64,000 nt of DNA from JALORV01 sp963766365. GTDB lineage: Bacteria; Pseudomonadota; Gammaproteobacteria; Burkholderiales; Burkholderiaceae_F. The stretch spans positions 186,001 to 250,000 of the forward strand of contig CAVXZK010000011.1 in assembly GCA_963766365.1 (NCBI GenBank). Direction: 5' to 3'. Shown one piece after another: positions 17,472 to 25,318 of the stretch. Under the pieces are notes generated by a model. The model made no database searches. It was given only the letters and a program-made list of their open reading frames with translations, and was not told where the DNA came from. The translations under genes and the position numbers were made by a program. Numbering within the stretch: the first letter of the stretch is position 1; each line of letters begins with the position of its first letter.

Positions 17472-18112
17472 GCGCGATTGGAACGCTACTGGGCCGCGAG
17501 GAGCGCAAGGTCCTGTTCGACCCGCTGATCCTCAACAACCCGATCGGCGTGCAGGTCCTTGGAATCTGCTCGGCGCTGGCCGTGACGACGCGCATGGACA
17601 AGGCGCTCGTCATGGGCATCGGTGTGACGCTGGTCGCGGCGCTGGCCAACCTCGCGGTGAGTCTGGTGCGCAGCTACACGCCAGGAAGCATCCGCATCAT
17701 CGTGCAGCTTTCGATCATCGCTTCGCTGGTCATCGTGTTCGACCAGGTCCTGAAGGCGACGCTGTACGAACTCTCGCTCGAACTGTCGGTGTTCGTAGGG
17801 CTCATCATCACCAACTGCATCGTGATGGGGCGGGCGGAGGGCTTCGCGATGCAGAATTCGCCGCTGCGCTCGCTTCTCGATGGCATTGGTAATGGCCTTG
17901 GATATGCACTGGTGCTGCTGCTGGTCGGATTCGCGCGCGAACTCCTCGGTGCGGGCAAGGTCTTCGGTATCACCGTCCTGCCGCTGGTCAAGGATGGCGG
18001 CTGGTATGTGCCGAACGGCCTGATGCTGCTTGCCCCGTCGGCCCTGTTTGTCATTGCGCTGTTGATCTGGGCGCTGCGGACGTGGAAGCCGCAACTGCAA
18101 GAGAAAGACTGA
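17468..18112 (+). CDS. nqrD: Na+-NQR subunit D (NqrD)
   Basis: 214-residue integral membrane subunit with about six helices, paired with NqrE; the two hold the intramembrane Fe-S centre between them. The NqrD/RnfE signature is visible in LIITNCIVMGRAEGFAMQNS, which contains the conserved Cys. The start FDPLILNNPIGVQVLGICSALAVTT is typical and holds the other conserved Cys. The ATG overlaps the nqrC stop (ATGA). Confidence 0.97.
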   Translation: MSAIGTLLGREERKVLFDPLILNNPIGVQVLGICSALAVTTRMDKALVMGIGVTLVAALANLAVSLVRSYTPGSIRIIVQLSIIASLVIVFDQVLKATLYELSLELSVFVGLIITNCIVMGRAEGFAMQNSPLRSLLDGIGNGLGYALVLLLVGFARELLGAGKVFGITVLPLVKDGGWYVPNGLMLLAPSALFVIALLIWALRTWKPQLQEKD

Positions 18113-18726
18113 TGGAGCACTTCGCCAATCTCGCAGTCCGCTCGATCTTCCTCGAGAACATGGCGCTCGCCTATTTCCTGGGCATGTGCTCGTTCCTGGC
18201 CTGTTCCAAGAAGGTGGAAACGGCGATCGGCCTGGGGGCGGCGGTGGTGTTCGTGCAGTCGCTGACGGTGCCGCTCAACAACCTTCTGCTGCACTACCTG
18301 CTGGCCGAAGGTGCTCTCACCTGGATCAGCCCGGCGCTCGCGGATGTCAACCTGAGCTTCCTGTCCTTCATCCTCTTCATCGGCACTATCGCGGCCGCGG
18401 TCCAGATCGTCGAGATGACGGTGGACCGCTACGCGCCGAAGCTGTACACGACGCTCGGCGTCTTCCTCCCGCTGATTGCGGTGAACTGCGTGATTCTCGG
18501 CGGATCCCTGTTCATGCAGGAACGCGACTATGGCTTCGCGGAAAGCGTGGTGTTCGGAGTGGGGTCGGGACTGGGATTCGCGATCGCGATCGTGGCGCTG
18601 GCGGCGATCCGCGAGAAGATGACGTATTCGCATGTTCCCGATGGACTCAAGGGCCTTGGCATCACGTTCATTTCGGCCGGACTGATGTCGCTCGCGTTCA
18701 TGATGTTCTCGGGCATCCAGCTCTAG
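18112..18726 (+). CDS. nqrE: Na+-NQR subunit E (NqrE)
   Basis: 204-residue, six-helix partner of NqrD (NqrE/RnfA family). Conserved segments LENMALAYFLGMCSFLACSK and LPLIAVNCVILGGSLFMQER are visible; their cysteines are the counterparts of those in NqrD. The ATG overlaps the nqrD stop by one base. An 17-base gap separates it from nqrF. Confidence 0.97.
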   Translation: MEHFANLAVRSIFLENMALAYFLGMCSFLACSKKVETAIGLGAAVVFVQSLTVPLNNLLLHYLLAEGALTWISPALADVNLSFLSFILFIGTIAAAVQIVEMTVDRYAPKLYTTLGVFLPLIAVNCVILGGSLFMQERDYGFAESVVFGVGSGLGFAIAIVALAAIREKMTYSHVPDGLKGLGITFISAGLMSLAFMMFSGIQL

Positions 18727-18743
18727 GCGGACGGAACGCGGCC

Positions 18744-19967
18744 ATGCTCGACATCATCCTTGCCGTCGTCATGTTCACCGGAGTGGTGCTGCTGCTGGTG
18801 GGCGTGCTACTCGGTGCCCGCAGGAAGCTGGTCGCTGCCGGCGAAGTCTCTATCGTTGTCAATGAAGATGAGTCGAAGGCTCTGAAGGTCGCTGCGGGCA
18901 GCACCCTGCTGGGCGCACTTGCAGACAACAAGATCTTCATTCCGTCGGCGTGCGGCGGGAAGGGTGCCTGCGGCGTCTGCGACGTCGTCATCAAGGAGGG
19001 TGGCGGCGACCTGCTGCCGACCGAGACCGGCTTCATCTCGCCGCGCGAGGCGCGTCACGGACATCGCCTGGCGTGCCAGGTCAAGGTCAAGACCAACATG
19101 AGGATCGAGGTCGCGCCTGAGGTCTTCAGCGTGCGCAAGTGGAAGTGTCGCGTGGTGTCCAACCGCAACGTCGCGACCTTCATCAAGGAACTGAAGCTGG
19201 CGCTGCCCGAGGGCGAAGACGTGCCGTTCCGCGCGGGCGGCTACGTGCAGCTCGAATGCCCGCCACACGCCATCGACTTCAAGACCTTCGACATCGAGCA
19301 GGACTTCCGCGAAGCGTGGGACAAGTTCGACCTGTGGCGCTTCCGCTCGGTGTGCAATTCCGAAGTGACGCGCGCCTACTCGATGGCGAACTACCCGCTT
19401 GAAAAGGGCATCCTGCTGTTCACCATCCGCATTGCGTTTCCGCCGGACTACCGGCTGGACATCCCGCCGGGAATCATGAGCTCGTGGGTGTTCAACCTGA
19501 AGCCTGGCGACGAAGTGACGGTATCCGGTCCGTTCGGCGAGTTCTTCGCCCGTGATACGAATGCGGAGATGTGCTTTGTCGGCGGCGGCGCTGGCATGGC
19601 GCCGATGCGATCGCACATCTTCGACCAGCTGCTGCGCCTGCACTCCAAGCGCAAGATGACCTACTGGTACGGCGCGCGCAGCATGCGTGAAGCGTTCTAC
19701 GTCGAGGAGTTCGACAAGCTGGCGGCGGAGAACCCGAACTTCACCTGGCACCTGGCGCTGTCCGAACCCTTGCCCGAGGACAACTGGGCCGGGCCCACCG
19801 GCTTCATCCACAACGTGCTGTACGAGAACTACCTCAAGGACCATCCGGCGCCCGAGGATGTCGAGTACTACATGTGCGGCCCGGGGCCGATGACCAAGGC
19901 AGTGATTGCGATGCTGCTCAACCTCGGCGTCGATCGCGAAAACATCATGCTCGACGACTTCGGTTGA
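18744..19967 (+). CDS. nqrF: Na+-NQR subunit F (NqrF), NADH-oxidising
   Basis: 407-residue NADH dehydrogenase subunit. An N-terminal helix (about 4-24) anchors it, then a [2Fe-2S] ferredoxin domain has ligands C70, C76, C79 and C111 (ACGGKGACGVCD and ACQVK), followed by an FAD domain (RAYSMANYP) and an NADH domain (FVGGGAGMAPMRSHIFDQL, YYMCGPGPM). It takes the hydride from NADH and passes electrons to the membrane subunits. The length matches the family. It is last of the six structural genes. Confidence 0.97.
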   Translation: MLDIILAVVMFTGVVLLLVGVLLGARRKLVAAGEVSIVVNEDESKALKVAAGSTLLGALADNKIFIPSACGGKGACGVCDVVIKEGGGDLLPTETGFISPREARHGHRLACQVKVKTNMRIEVAPEVFSVRKWKCRVVSNRNVATFIKELKLALPEGEDVPFRAGGYVQLECPPHAIDFKTFDIEQDFREAWDKFDLWRFRSVCNSEVTRAYSMANYPLEKGILLFTIRIAFPPDYRLDIPPGIMSSWVFNLKPGDEVTVSGPFGEFFARDTNAEMCFVGGGAGMAPMRSHIFDQLLRLHSKRKMTYWYGARSMREAFYVEEFDKLAAENPNFTWHLALSEPLPEDNWAGPTGFIHNVLYENYLKDHPAPEDVEYYMCGPGPMTKAVIAMLLNLGVDRENIMLDDFG

Positions 19968-19986
19968 TCGGGCAGAGGAGGAGACA

Positions 19987-20439
19987 ATGCTGCAAGTGAC
20001 CGTCGAGGAGGTCGTCCGGACCAAGGCGAGCGATGAACTGGTCTCGGTGCCAGCGTCGTCCACGGTTGCCGAGGCAGTCGGGGTGATGGCCGCACGGCAT
20101 GTGGGTGCGGTGCTGATCAAGACCGAGGACGGCCTGGTGGGTGGCATCTTCACTGAGCGGGACGTGCTCGTGCGCGTGGTCAACGCGAACCTGGATCCGA
20201 AGAAGACGCCGATCTCGATGGTGATGACGCGCGATGTGCGCTTCGTCACGCCCGGCACGACGATCGAGGCAGCGCTGAGCCTGATGCACGTGAACCGGCA
20301 TCGCCATTTGCTCGTCATTGACGGCCCCAAGGTGTTTGGGCTGGTCTCGATCGGCGATCTGGTGCGGCAACTGATAGAGCGCGGTGAAGGGCGATTCGAA
20401 GCGGCAGTGCGTGGGGCGGCCCCCCGCATCGACAGCTGA
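19987..20439 (+). CDS. Two-CBS-domain protein within nqr operon
   Basis: 150-residue soluble protein made of a CBS pair: CBS1 about residues 8-65 (VSVPASSTVAEAVGVMAARH, GGIFTERDVL) and CBS2 about 75-132 (VMTRDVRFVTPGTTIEAALS, VFGLVSIGDLV). Such pairs bind adenine nucleotides or related ligands and usually regulate a partner. It begins 20 bases after nqrF with an AGGAGGAGA site and is followed 23 bases later by apbE, so it is co-transcribed with nqr. A link to energy-status control of Na+-NQR is inference. No DNA-binding or membrane part is present. Confidence 0.88.
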   Translation: MLQVTVEEVVRTKASDELVSVPASSTVAEAVGVMAARHVGAVLIKTEDGLVGGIFTERDVLVRVVNANLDPKKTPISMVMTRDVRFVTPGTTIEAALSLMHVNRHRHLLVIDGPKVFGLVSIGDLVRQLIERGEGRFEAAVRGAAPRIDS

Positions 20440-20461
20440 GCGACTTGCAGGAGAACACGAC

Positions 20462-21511
20462 ATGGACGCCATTCTTTCACCCCGCCGCCGCACCTTGGTG
20501 CTCGGCTTTGGGGCTCTCGCACTCGCGGGATGCAGTCGAACGCCGACAGCGTCGAAGGCACCCGGCTATACACAGTTCAGCGGAGCGACGATGGGGTCGA
20601 CCTACACGGTGCGACTGAAGGCGCTCGGGCACGACGAAGCGGCCCTGCGCGTTGCGGTTCAGTCGGCGCTCGACGAGGTTGACCAGCGCATGTCGATGTA
20701 CCGGCCCGACTCCGAGCTCTCGGCCTTCAATCGCGCTGCCGGCGGTACCACGGTCAGACTGTCGGACCCGATGTATTCGGTACTGGTGGCGGCGGACCAG
20801 ACCAGCCGCTGGTCGAGCGGCGCGTTCGACGTCACGGTCGCACCGCTGGTCGAGCACTGGGGCTTCGGAACGCGCGCGGTGCGCGAGGTGCCTGCCGCGG
20901 CTGTAGTGACCGCAGAACGGGGCCGCGTCGACTGGCGCAGCCTTTCCCTTGACGATGCACGACTCAGCGTGACGAAGCGGCAGGCGGGCGTGCAGATCGA
21001 CCTGGGAGGCATCGCCAAAGGTTACGGCGTCGATCGCGCGGCGATGGCGCTCGAAGCGCGCGGGGTCACCGACTACATGCTGGAAGTCGGCGGCGAGGTG
21101 CGTACGCGCGGCGTCAACGCGGCCGGCGCGGCGTGGCGCATCGGCATCGAGGAGCCCGACGCCTCACCGCAGCGGGCGCGCTGGGTGGTTCCATTGACCG
21201 GACGCGCGATGGCGACGTCGGGTGACTACCGCAACTACTTCGTTGAGGCCGGCCAGCGCTACTCGCACGAGATCGACCCGGCGAGCGGTGCCCCGATCCG
21301 GCACAGCCTGTGCTCGGTCACCGTCGTGGCCGGCGACTGCATGCAGGCGGACGCGCTAGCCACCGCGCTGATCGTGCTCGGCGCGGAACGGGGGCGGACG
21401 CTCGCGGAAGCGACCGGCATCGCTGCACAGTTCATCGAGCGGGTGCCGGGCGGCGGCTTCCGCGATTCCACGACTTCATCCTTCGCGGCACTGGGGGCCG
21501 CGCGCGCATGA
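20462..21511 (+). CDS. apbE: FAD:protein FMN transferase (ApbE), lipoprotein
   Basis: 349-residue periplasmic enzyme that attaches FMN to Thr in NqrB and NqrC. A lipobox LAGC (C24) follows an RRR-containing N-terminus, so it is membrane-anchored. ApbE motifs are FSGATMGSTYTV, the MSMYRPDSELSAFN segment, QIDLGGIAKGYGVDRA, and EIDPASGAPIRH with the metal-binding SGDYRNYF nearby. It lies 22 bases after the CBS gene, preceded by AGGAG, and overlaps nqrM by four bases. The operon context explains its substrate. Confidence 0.95.
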   Translation: MDAILSPRRRTLVLGFGALALAGCSRTPTASKAPGYTQFSGATMGSTYTVRLKALGHDEAALRVAVQSALDEVDQRMSMYRPDSELSAFNRAAGGTTVRLSDPMYSVLVAADQTSRWSSGAFDVTVAPLVEHWGFGTRAVREVPAAAVVTAERGRVDWRSLSLDDARLSVTKRQAGVQIDLGGIAKGYGVDRAAMALEARGVTDYMLEVGGEVRTRGVNAAGAAWRIGIEEPDASPQRARWVVPLTGRAMATSGDYRNYFVEAGQRYSHEIDPASGAPIRHSLCSVTVVAGDCMQADALATALIVLGAERGRTLAEATGIAAQFIERVPGGGFRDSTTSSFAALGAARA

Positions 21512-21738
21512 TCGGCGCCGATTCCTTCTGGCTCGTCCTCGTCGCGGCGGTGGCGATCGTTGGCCTGGCGGTGCTCGGCATGGCGCTCGGCGTGATGACG
21601 ACCGGGCGCTGCCTGCGCGGCTCCTGCGGCGGCCCTGAAGTCCGACTGGCCGATGGTCGTTCGCTCAGTTGTGCCGAGTGCCCGAATCGCAAGCGGGCCC
21701 AGGCCCCCTCGGTAGAGCAGGATCCCTCAGGGCGTTGA
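21508..21738 (+). CDS. nqrM: Na+-NQR maturation protein NqrM
   Basis: 76-residue DUF539-family protein with one N-terminal transmembrane helix (about 8-29) and four conserved cysteines, C35, C40, C55 and C58, in the contexts TGRCLRGSCGG and SCAECPNRK. In other bacteria NqrM is needed to mature Na+-NQR, probably by delivering iron for the NqrD/E centre. Its presence just after apbE fits exactly. The ATG overlaps the apbE stop, and its last 12 bases overlap the convergent DUF1850 gene. Confidence 0.92.
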   Translation: MIGADSFWLVLVAAVAIVGLAVLGMALGVMTTGRCLRGSCGGPEVRLADGRSLSCAECPNRKRAQAPSVEQDPSGR

Positions 21739-22113
21739 CGCCTTCACGCAGGGTTTCAGTGTCGTCACGCCGCGTCCGGGGATGATGTCGCCGATGCGCC
21801 GGCACGATTGCCGAATGCACAGCTCGTAGTCGTCACCGAACTCCGAACGCGCGAGTTCGACGGAGCGACGCCAGCGATCGGCCGGGCGGTAGCTCCAGCC
21901 GTTCCCGTCCTTCACCGCATCGGCCGGAGGCTCCATGCCGGCGCCGGAGCCGCGGATGCGCGCGCGCGTCAGCAGCAGCCAGTCGGCGGCTACGACGTAA
22001 TCCTCTTCCCAGAGCGTCTTCTCGACCGTGTGCTGCCATCGCAGCGTGAATTCGTTCGCCGGCAGCGATACCACCTGAGCGCCCACGCTGATGCAGAGCG
22101 CTGCCGCGATCAT
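21727..22113 (-). CDS. DUF1850 domain protein, TAXI-TRAP-associated
   Basis: 128-residue exported or membrane-anchored protein with an N-terminal hydrophobic stretch (MIAAALCISVGAQVVSLPA). The conserved core includes FTLRWQHTVEKTLWEEDYVV and TRARIRGSGAGMEPP. DUF1850 proteins are repeatedly found next to TAXI-type TRAP transporters; their role is unknown. It overlaps the permease stop by four bases (ATGA), so the two are co-translated, and it ends inside nqrM on the other strand. Confidence 0.85.
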   Translation of the reverse strand: MIAAALCISVGAQVVSLPANEFTLRWQHTVEKTLWEEDYVVAADWLLLTRARIRGSGAGMEPPADAVKDGNGWSYRPADRWRRSVELARSEFGDDYELCIRQSCRRIGDIIPGRGVTTLKPCVKASTP

Positions 22114-24155
22114 GAGGCCGGTAGCGGTGGCTTCGGACGCCTCAGGCCCCGCGTACGCACGACGTGCCAGACGATCAACGCCACCGCACTGGCGATGCCG
22201 ATTTCATCGGTGAGCGGAAGTGCAGCCACCATGAGCGCCGCCGCGGTGAACGCGATGGCCCGTTCGAGCCAGTTCAGCGGAGCGAGCCAGAAGCCGATGG
22301 AGGCACCGCCCCACAGCACGATGGCGAGGATGGCCTTGAACAGAACATAGCCAAGGTCGAACCACGAGTACTCACCCTGCAGCATCAATGCCGGCGCATA
22401 CACCGCCATGTACGGGATGATGAATCCGGCAATCGCGATCCGCATCGCCTGCAAGCCGATCTTCATGCCGGATTCACGCGCGATGGGTGCTGCCGCAAAG
22501 GCGGCCAGTGCGACCGGCGGGGTCAGATCGGCCATGATTCCGAAATAGAAGACGAACATGTGCGAGACGATCAGCGGCACGCCGAGTTCGAGCAGCGCCG
22601 GCGCCGCGAGTGAACTGGTGATGATGTAGTTCGGTATCGTCGGAATGCCCATGCCGAGCACGAGACAGACGAACATGGTCAGCGCCAGGCTGAGGAACAG
22701 GCTCGTCTCGCCCATCTGAATGATGTAGCCGGCGAAATTGGTGGCCGCGCCGGTGAGCGTCAGGACGCCGATGATGACGCCGACGAGCGCACAGGCCACG
22801 CCGACCGGCAGCGCATGCCGGGCGCCGTTCGCCATCGCCTCGATCGCGTCCTTCAGCGTGGCGCGACCACCCTTCACGGCGAAGAGCGCAATCGCCATCA
22901 CGGCGATCAGTACCATGATCGCGCCGATGCCGAACTTGAAGAACGCCGAGCAGGCGACGCCGAGGAGAATCCAGAAGAGTATCCGGATGCCGATCGGGCC
23001 GAATCGCGCCGCCAGCGTGAAGCCGAAGATCAGGACCACGGTCAGCGCCAGCGAGACCATGCCGGAAAACAGCGGCGTGTAGCCGGAAAACAGCAGGAAC
23101 ACCAGCATCGCCAGCGGCAACACCAGGTACCAGCGCTCGGTCACCGCGCGCCAGGGATCAGGGCACTCCTCCTTCGGAATGCCGCGCAGGCCGGCGCGGC
23201 CCGCCTCCAGGTGGACCATGACGAACGCCGTCATGAAATACAGCAGCGCCGGTATCGTGGCCGCCTTGCAGATGTCGACGTACGGGACGTTGATCGTCTC
23301 GGACATGATGAAGGCGACCGCTCCCATCACCGGCGGCATGATCTGGCCGCCCATGCTCGACGTCGCTTCAACGCCGCCGGCAAAGGCCGGCCTGTAGCCG
23401 AAGCGCTTCATCAGCGGGATCGTGAACTGGCCCGTGGTGACGACATTGGCGACGCCCGAGCCGTTGATGGTGCCCATCAGCGCAGACGAAACGACCGCGA
23501 CCTTGGCGGGCCCGCCCTGCCGGTGGCCGAACAGGCCCAGGGCAAAGTCGGTGAAAAGCTTGATCATCCCCGCCTGTTCGAGGAAGGAGCCGAACAGGAT
23601 GAACAGGAAGATGTAGGACGACGAGACGTAGGTCGGCGTCCCGTAGATGCCCTCGGTGCCGAAGCCAAGCTGGCCGACGACCTGGTCGAGCCCGTACCCG
23701 CGATGGGTGAGCGGCGCCGGCAGGTACTGACCGAACAGTCCGTAGGCGAGGAAGGCTGCACAGATCAGGGGCAGCGCTATGCCCATCACCCGGCGCGCGG
23801 CCTCGAAGACCAGGGCGATCGTGATGACGCCGATCACCATGTCCCATTGGGTCAGCTCGCCGGCACGCTGGATCAGCTCCGCCTCGAAGATCCAGTGGTA
23901 GAAGCTGATGACAAAGCCTACGCCACCGACGATCCAGCCGATCCAGCGCTGTTTCAGGGGTGGCATCAACAGGAAGGTCATCAGCAACAGGAACCCCACG
24001 TGCACCGCGCGGACCACGGTGCTGGAGATCGGGCTGAACGCGGCGGTGATGACCTGGAAGGTCGAGAACGCGATCGCCACCGCGAACACGGCCTTCGTGA
24101 AGCGGACCGTCCCGTGTTGCAGGTCGGCGTCAGCATTGGCTACCGCGTGGGTCAT
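22110..24155 (-). CDS. TRAP transporter fused permease (4TM/12TM), TAXI type
   Basis: 681-residue membrane protein joining the small (DctQ-like, N-terminal) and large (DctM-like) TRAP subunits, as is normal for TAXI systems. Signatures include GSFLEQAGMIKLFTDFALGL, SSALMGTINGSGVANVVTTG and VEATSSMGGQIMPPVMGAVA, and in the second half CLVLGMGIPTIPNYII and FGIMADLTPPVALAAFAAAP. The ATG at 24155 (MTHAVANADA) was chosen over an in-frame GTG at 24185, which lies inside a hairpin. The TAXI receptor gene is immediately upstream. The substrate is unknown. Confidence 0.92.
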   Translation of the reverse strand: MTHAVANADADLQHGTVRFTKAVFAVAIAFSTFQVITAAFSPISSTVVRAVHVGFLLLMTFLLMPPLKQRWIGWIVGGVGFVISFYHWIFEAELIQRAGELTQWDMVIGVITIALVFEAARRVMGIALPLICAAFLAYGLFGQYLPAPLTHRGYGLDQVVGQLGFGTEGIYGTPTYVSSSYIFLFILFGSFLEQAGMIKLFTDFALGLFGHRQGGPAKVAVVSSALMGTINGSGVANVVTTGQFTIPLMKRFGYRPAFAGGVEATSSMGGQIMPPVMGAVAFIMSETINVPYVDICKAATIPALLYFMTAFVMVHLEAGRAGLRGIPKEECPDPWRAVTERWYLVLPLAMLVFLLFSGYTPLFSGMVSLALTVVLIFGFTLAARFGPIGIRILFWILLGVACSAFFKFGIGAIMVLIAVMAIALFAVKGGRATLKDAIEAMANGARHALPVGVACALVGVIIGVLTLTGAATNFAGYIIQMGETSLFLSLALTMFVCLVLGMGIPTIPNYIITSSLAAPALLELGVPLIVSHMFVFYFGIMADLTPPVALAAFAAAPIARESGMKIGLQAMRIAIAGFIIPYMAVYAPALMLQGEYSWFDLGYVLFKAILAIVLWGGASIGFWLAPLNWLERAIAFTAAALMVAALPLTDEIGIASAVALIVWHVVRTRGLRRPKPPLPAS

Positions 24156-24177
24156 CGCAGCATTTCCCGCAAAAGAA

Positions 24178-24203
24178 AATGGCACAGCCAGTGCTGTGCC
24201 ATT
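24178..24203 (-). terminator. Intercistronic terminator/attenuator between TAXI receptor and permease
   Basis: Perfect ten-base stem AATGGCACAG / CTGTGCCATT with a six-base loop, followed on the minus strand by TTCTTTTG. It sits 22 bases after the receptor stop and 23 before the permease start, so partial termination could give more receptor than permease. Confidence 0.7.
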
Positions 24204-24224
24204 GGTTAGGTCCTCGTCGTCGGC

Positions 24225-25190
24225 CTACTTGAGTAGCCCGGCCTCTCGGTAATAGCGCTCGGCGCCCGGGTGCAGCGGCACCGGGACGTTCTTCGGCGCA
24301 TCGACCGCGGTGATGGTCTTGGCGGCAGAGTGTGCGGCGGCCATCTGATCCAGGTTGGTGAAGAGCGCCTTCGTCATCGCGTAGACAGTTTCGGCGGGAA
24401 CGCTCTCGCTCGTCACCAGGAAATTACGAATCGCCACCGTCGGCACCGCGTCGGTCTGGCCGGTGTAGGTGTTCGCCGGGATGGAAGCGGGCAGGTAGGC
24501 CGGATCGCCGATCTTCGAGACCACCTCGAGCGGAATCGAGACCACGGTGATCTTCACCGAGGTGGCCAGGTCGCGGATCGACGCGACGCCGAGACCGGCC
24601 GACTGCAGTGTGACGTCGAGCTGGCGGTTCTTGATCAGCTCCACCGATTCGCCGAACGGCAGGTACTCGACCTTGGCGAAGTCCTTGTAAGTGAGGCCCG
24701 CCGCCTTGAGGATCGCTCGTGCGTTCAGTTCGGTGCCGGACCGCGGCGCGCCCACCGAGATGCGCTTGCCCTTGAGGTCAGCCAGCGTCTTGATGCCCGA
24801 GTCGGCACTGGCCACGATCTGGATGTAGTTCGGGTAGATGCCGGCGACCGTTCGCAGGCCCTTGAGCGGCGTCTTGAAGCCGGCGTCTTCCTCGCCTTTC
24901 CATGCATCCGAGAGCGCATCGCCCAATGTGAACGCGATCTCTCCGCGACCCGCTTGGATCAGGTTGAGGTTCTCCACCGACGCCTTGGTCGACTGAACAC
25001 TGGTCTTCGTGTCGGGGATGGCCTTGCCGTAAATCTGGCCCAGCGCCACGCCGAGGGGGTAGTACACGCCACTCTGACCGCCGGTCAGCACGTTGATGAA
25101 TTTCTGCTGCGCTGATGCGGCCGGGCACAGGGCGAGCAGGGCGGCGCCAAAAAGGGTAGTGCAGACAATCCGAAAGTCTGGGTAACGCAC
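24225..25190 (-). CDS. TAXI family TRAP transporter solute-binding protein
   Basis: 321-residue periplasmic receptor. A signal peptide ends near ALCPAASAQQ, followed by the TAXI hallmark NVLTGGQSGVYYPLGVALGQ. Further family segments are STKASVENLNLIQAGRGEIA and KGKRISVGAPRSGTE. The start is GTG at 25190, with AAAGGAG six bases upstream; the longer in-frame extension to 25694 lies over the next gene and lacks a signal peptide. It is co-directional with the fused permease and DUF1850 genes. The ligand is not predictable; known members bind amino acids or organic acids. Confidence 0.92.
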   Translation of the reverse strand: MRYPDFRIVCTTLFGAALLALCPAASAQQKFINVLTGGQSGVYYPLGVALGQIYGKAIPDTKTSVQSTKASVENLNLIQAGRGEIAFTLGDALSDAWKGEEDAGFKTPLKGLRTVAGIYPNYIQIVASADSGIKTLADLKGKRISVGAPRSGTELNARAILKAAGLTYKDFAKVEYLPFGESVELIKNRQLDVTLQSAGLGVASIRDLATSVKITVVSIPLEVVSKIGDPAYLPASIPANTYTGQTDAVPTVAIRNFLVTSESVPAETVYAMTKALFTNLDQMAAAHSAAKTITAVDAPKNVPVPLHPGAERYYREAGLLK

Positions 25191-25256
25191 TGTGGTCTCC
25201 TTTAGGGAATGGAAGTGCCTCTGGTCGCCCCGATGCGATGCCCAGGGCCGGACTTG

Positions 25257-25275
25257 TTTGGTGGCCAAAAGTATA
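25257..25275 (-). promoter_or_regulatory. Candidate promoter/operator of TAXI operon
   Basis: An inverted repeat TTTGG-TGG-CCAAA (25257-25269) lies directly downstream of TATACT (25270-25275), a good -10 hexamer on the minus strand. No convincing -35 is seen at the right distance. The repeat would cover the start-site region, as a repressor site would. Confidence 0.4.
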
Positions 25276-25318
25276 CGGGGCCGTGTCCCGAGGACGGGTG
25301 CAGACTCAGTGTCAGGGG

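Noticed and set aside
14121..19967. Annotation as Rnf complex
   Set aside because: NqrA, NqrB, NqrC and NqrF features, plus ApbE and NqrM, are all Nqr type; no RnfB or RnfC ferredoxin domains are present.
22815..24209. 464-codon plus-strand frame opposite the TRAP permease
   Set aside because: Same antisense pattern, no ribosome-binding site and no recognisable domain.
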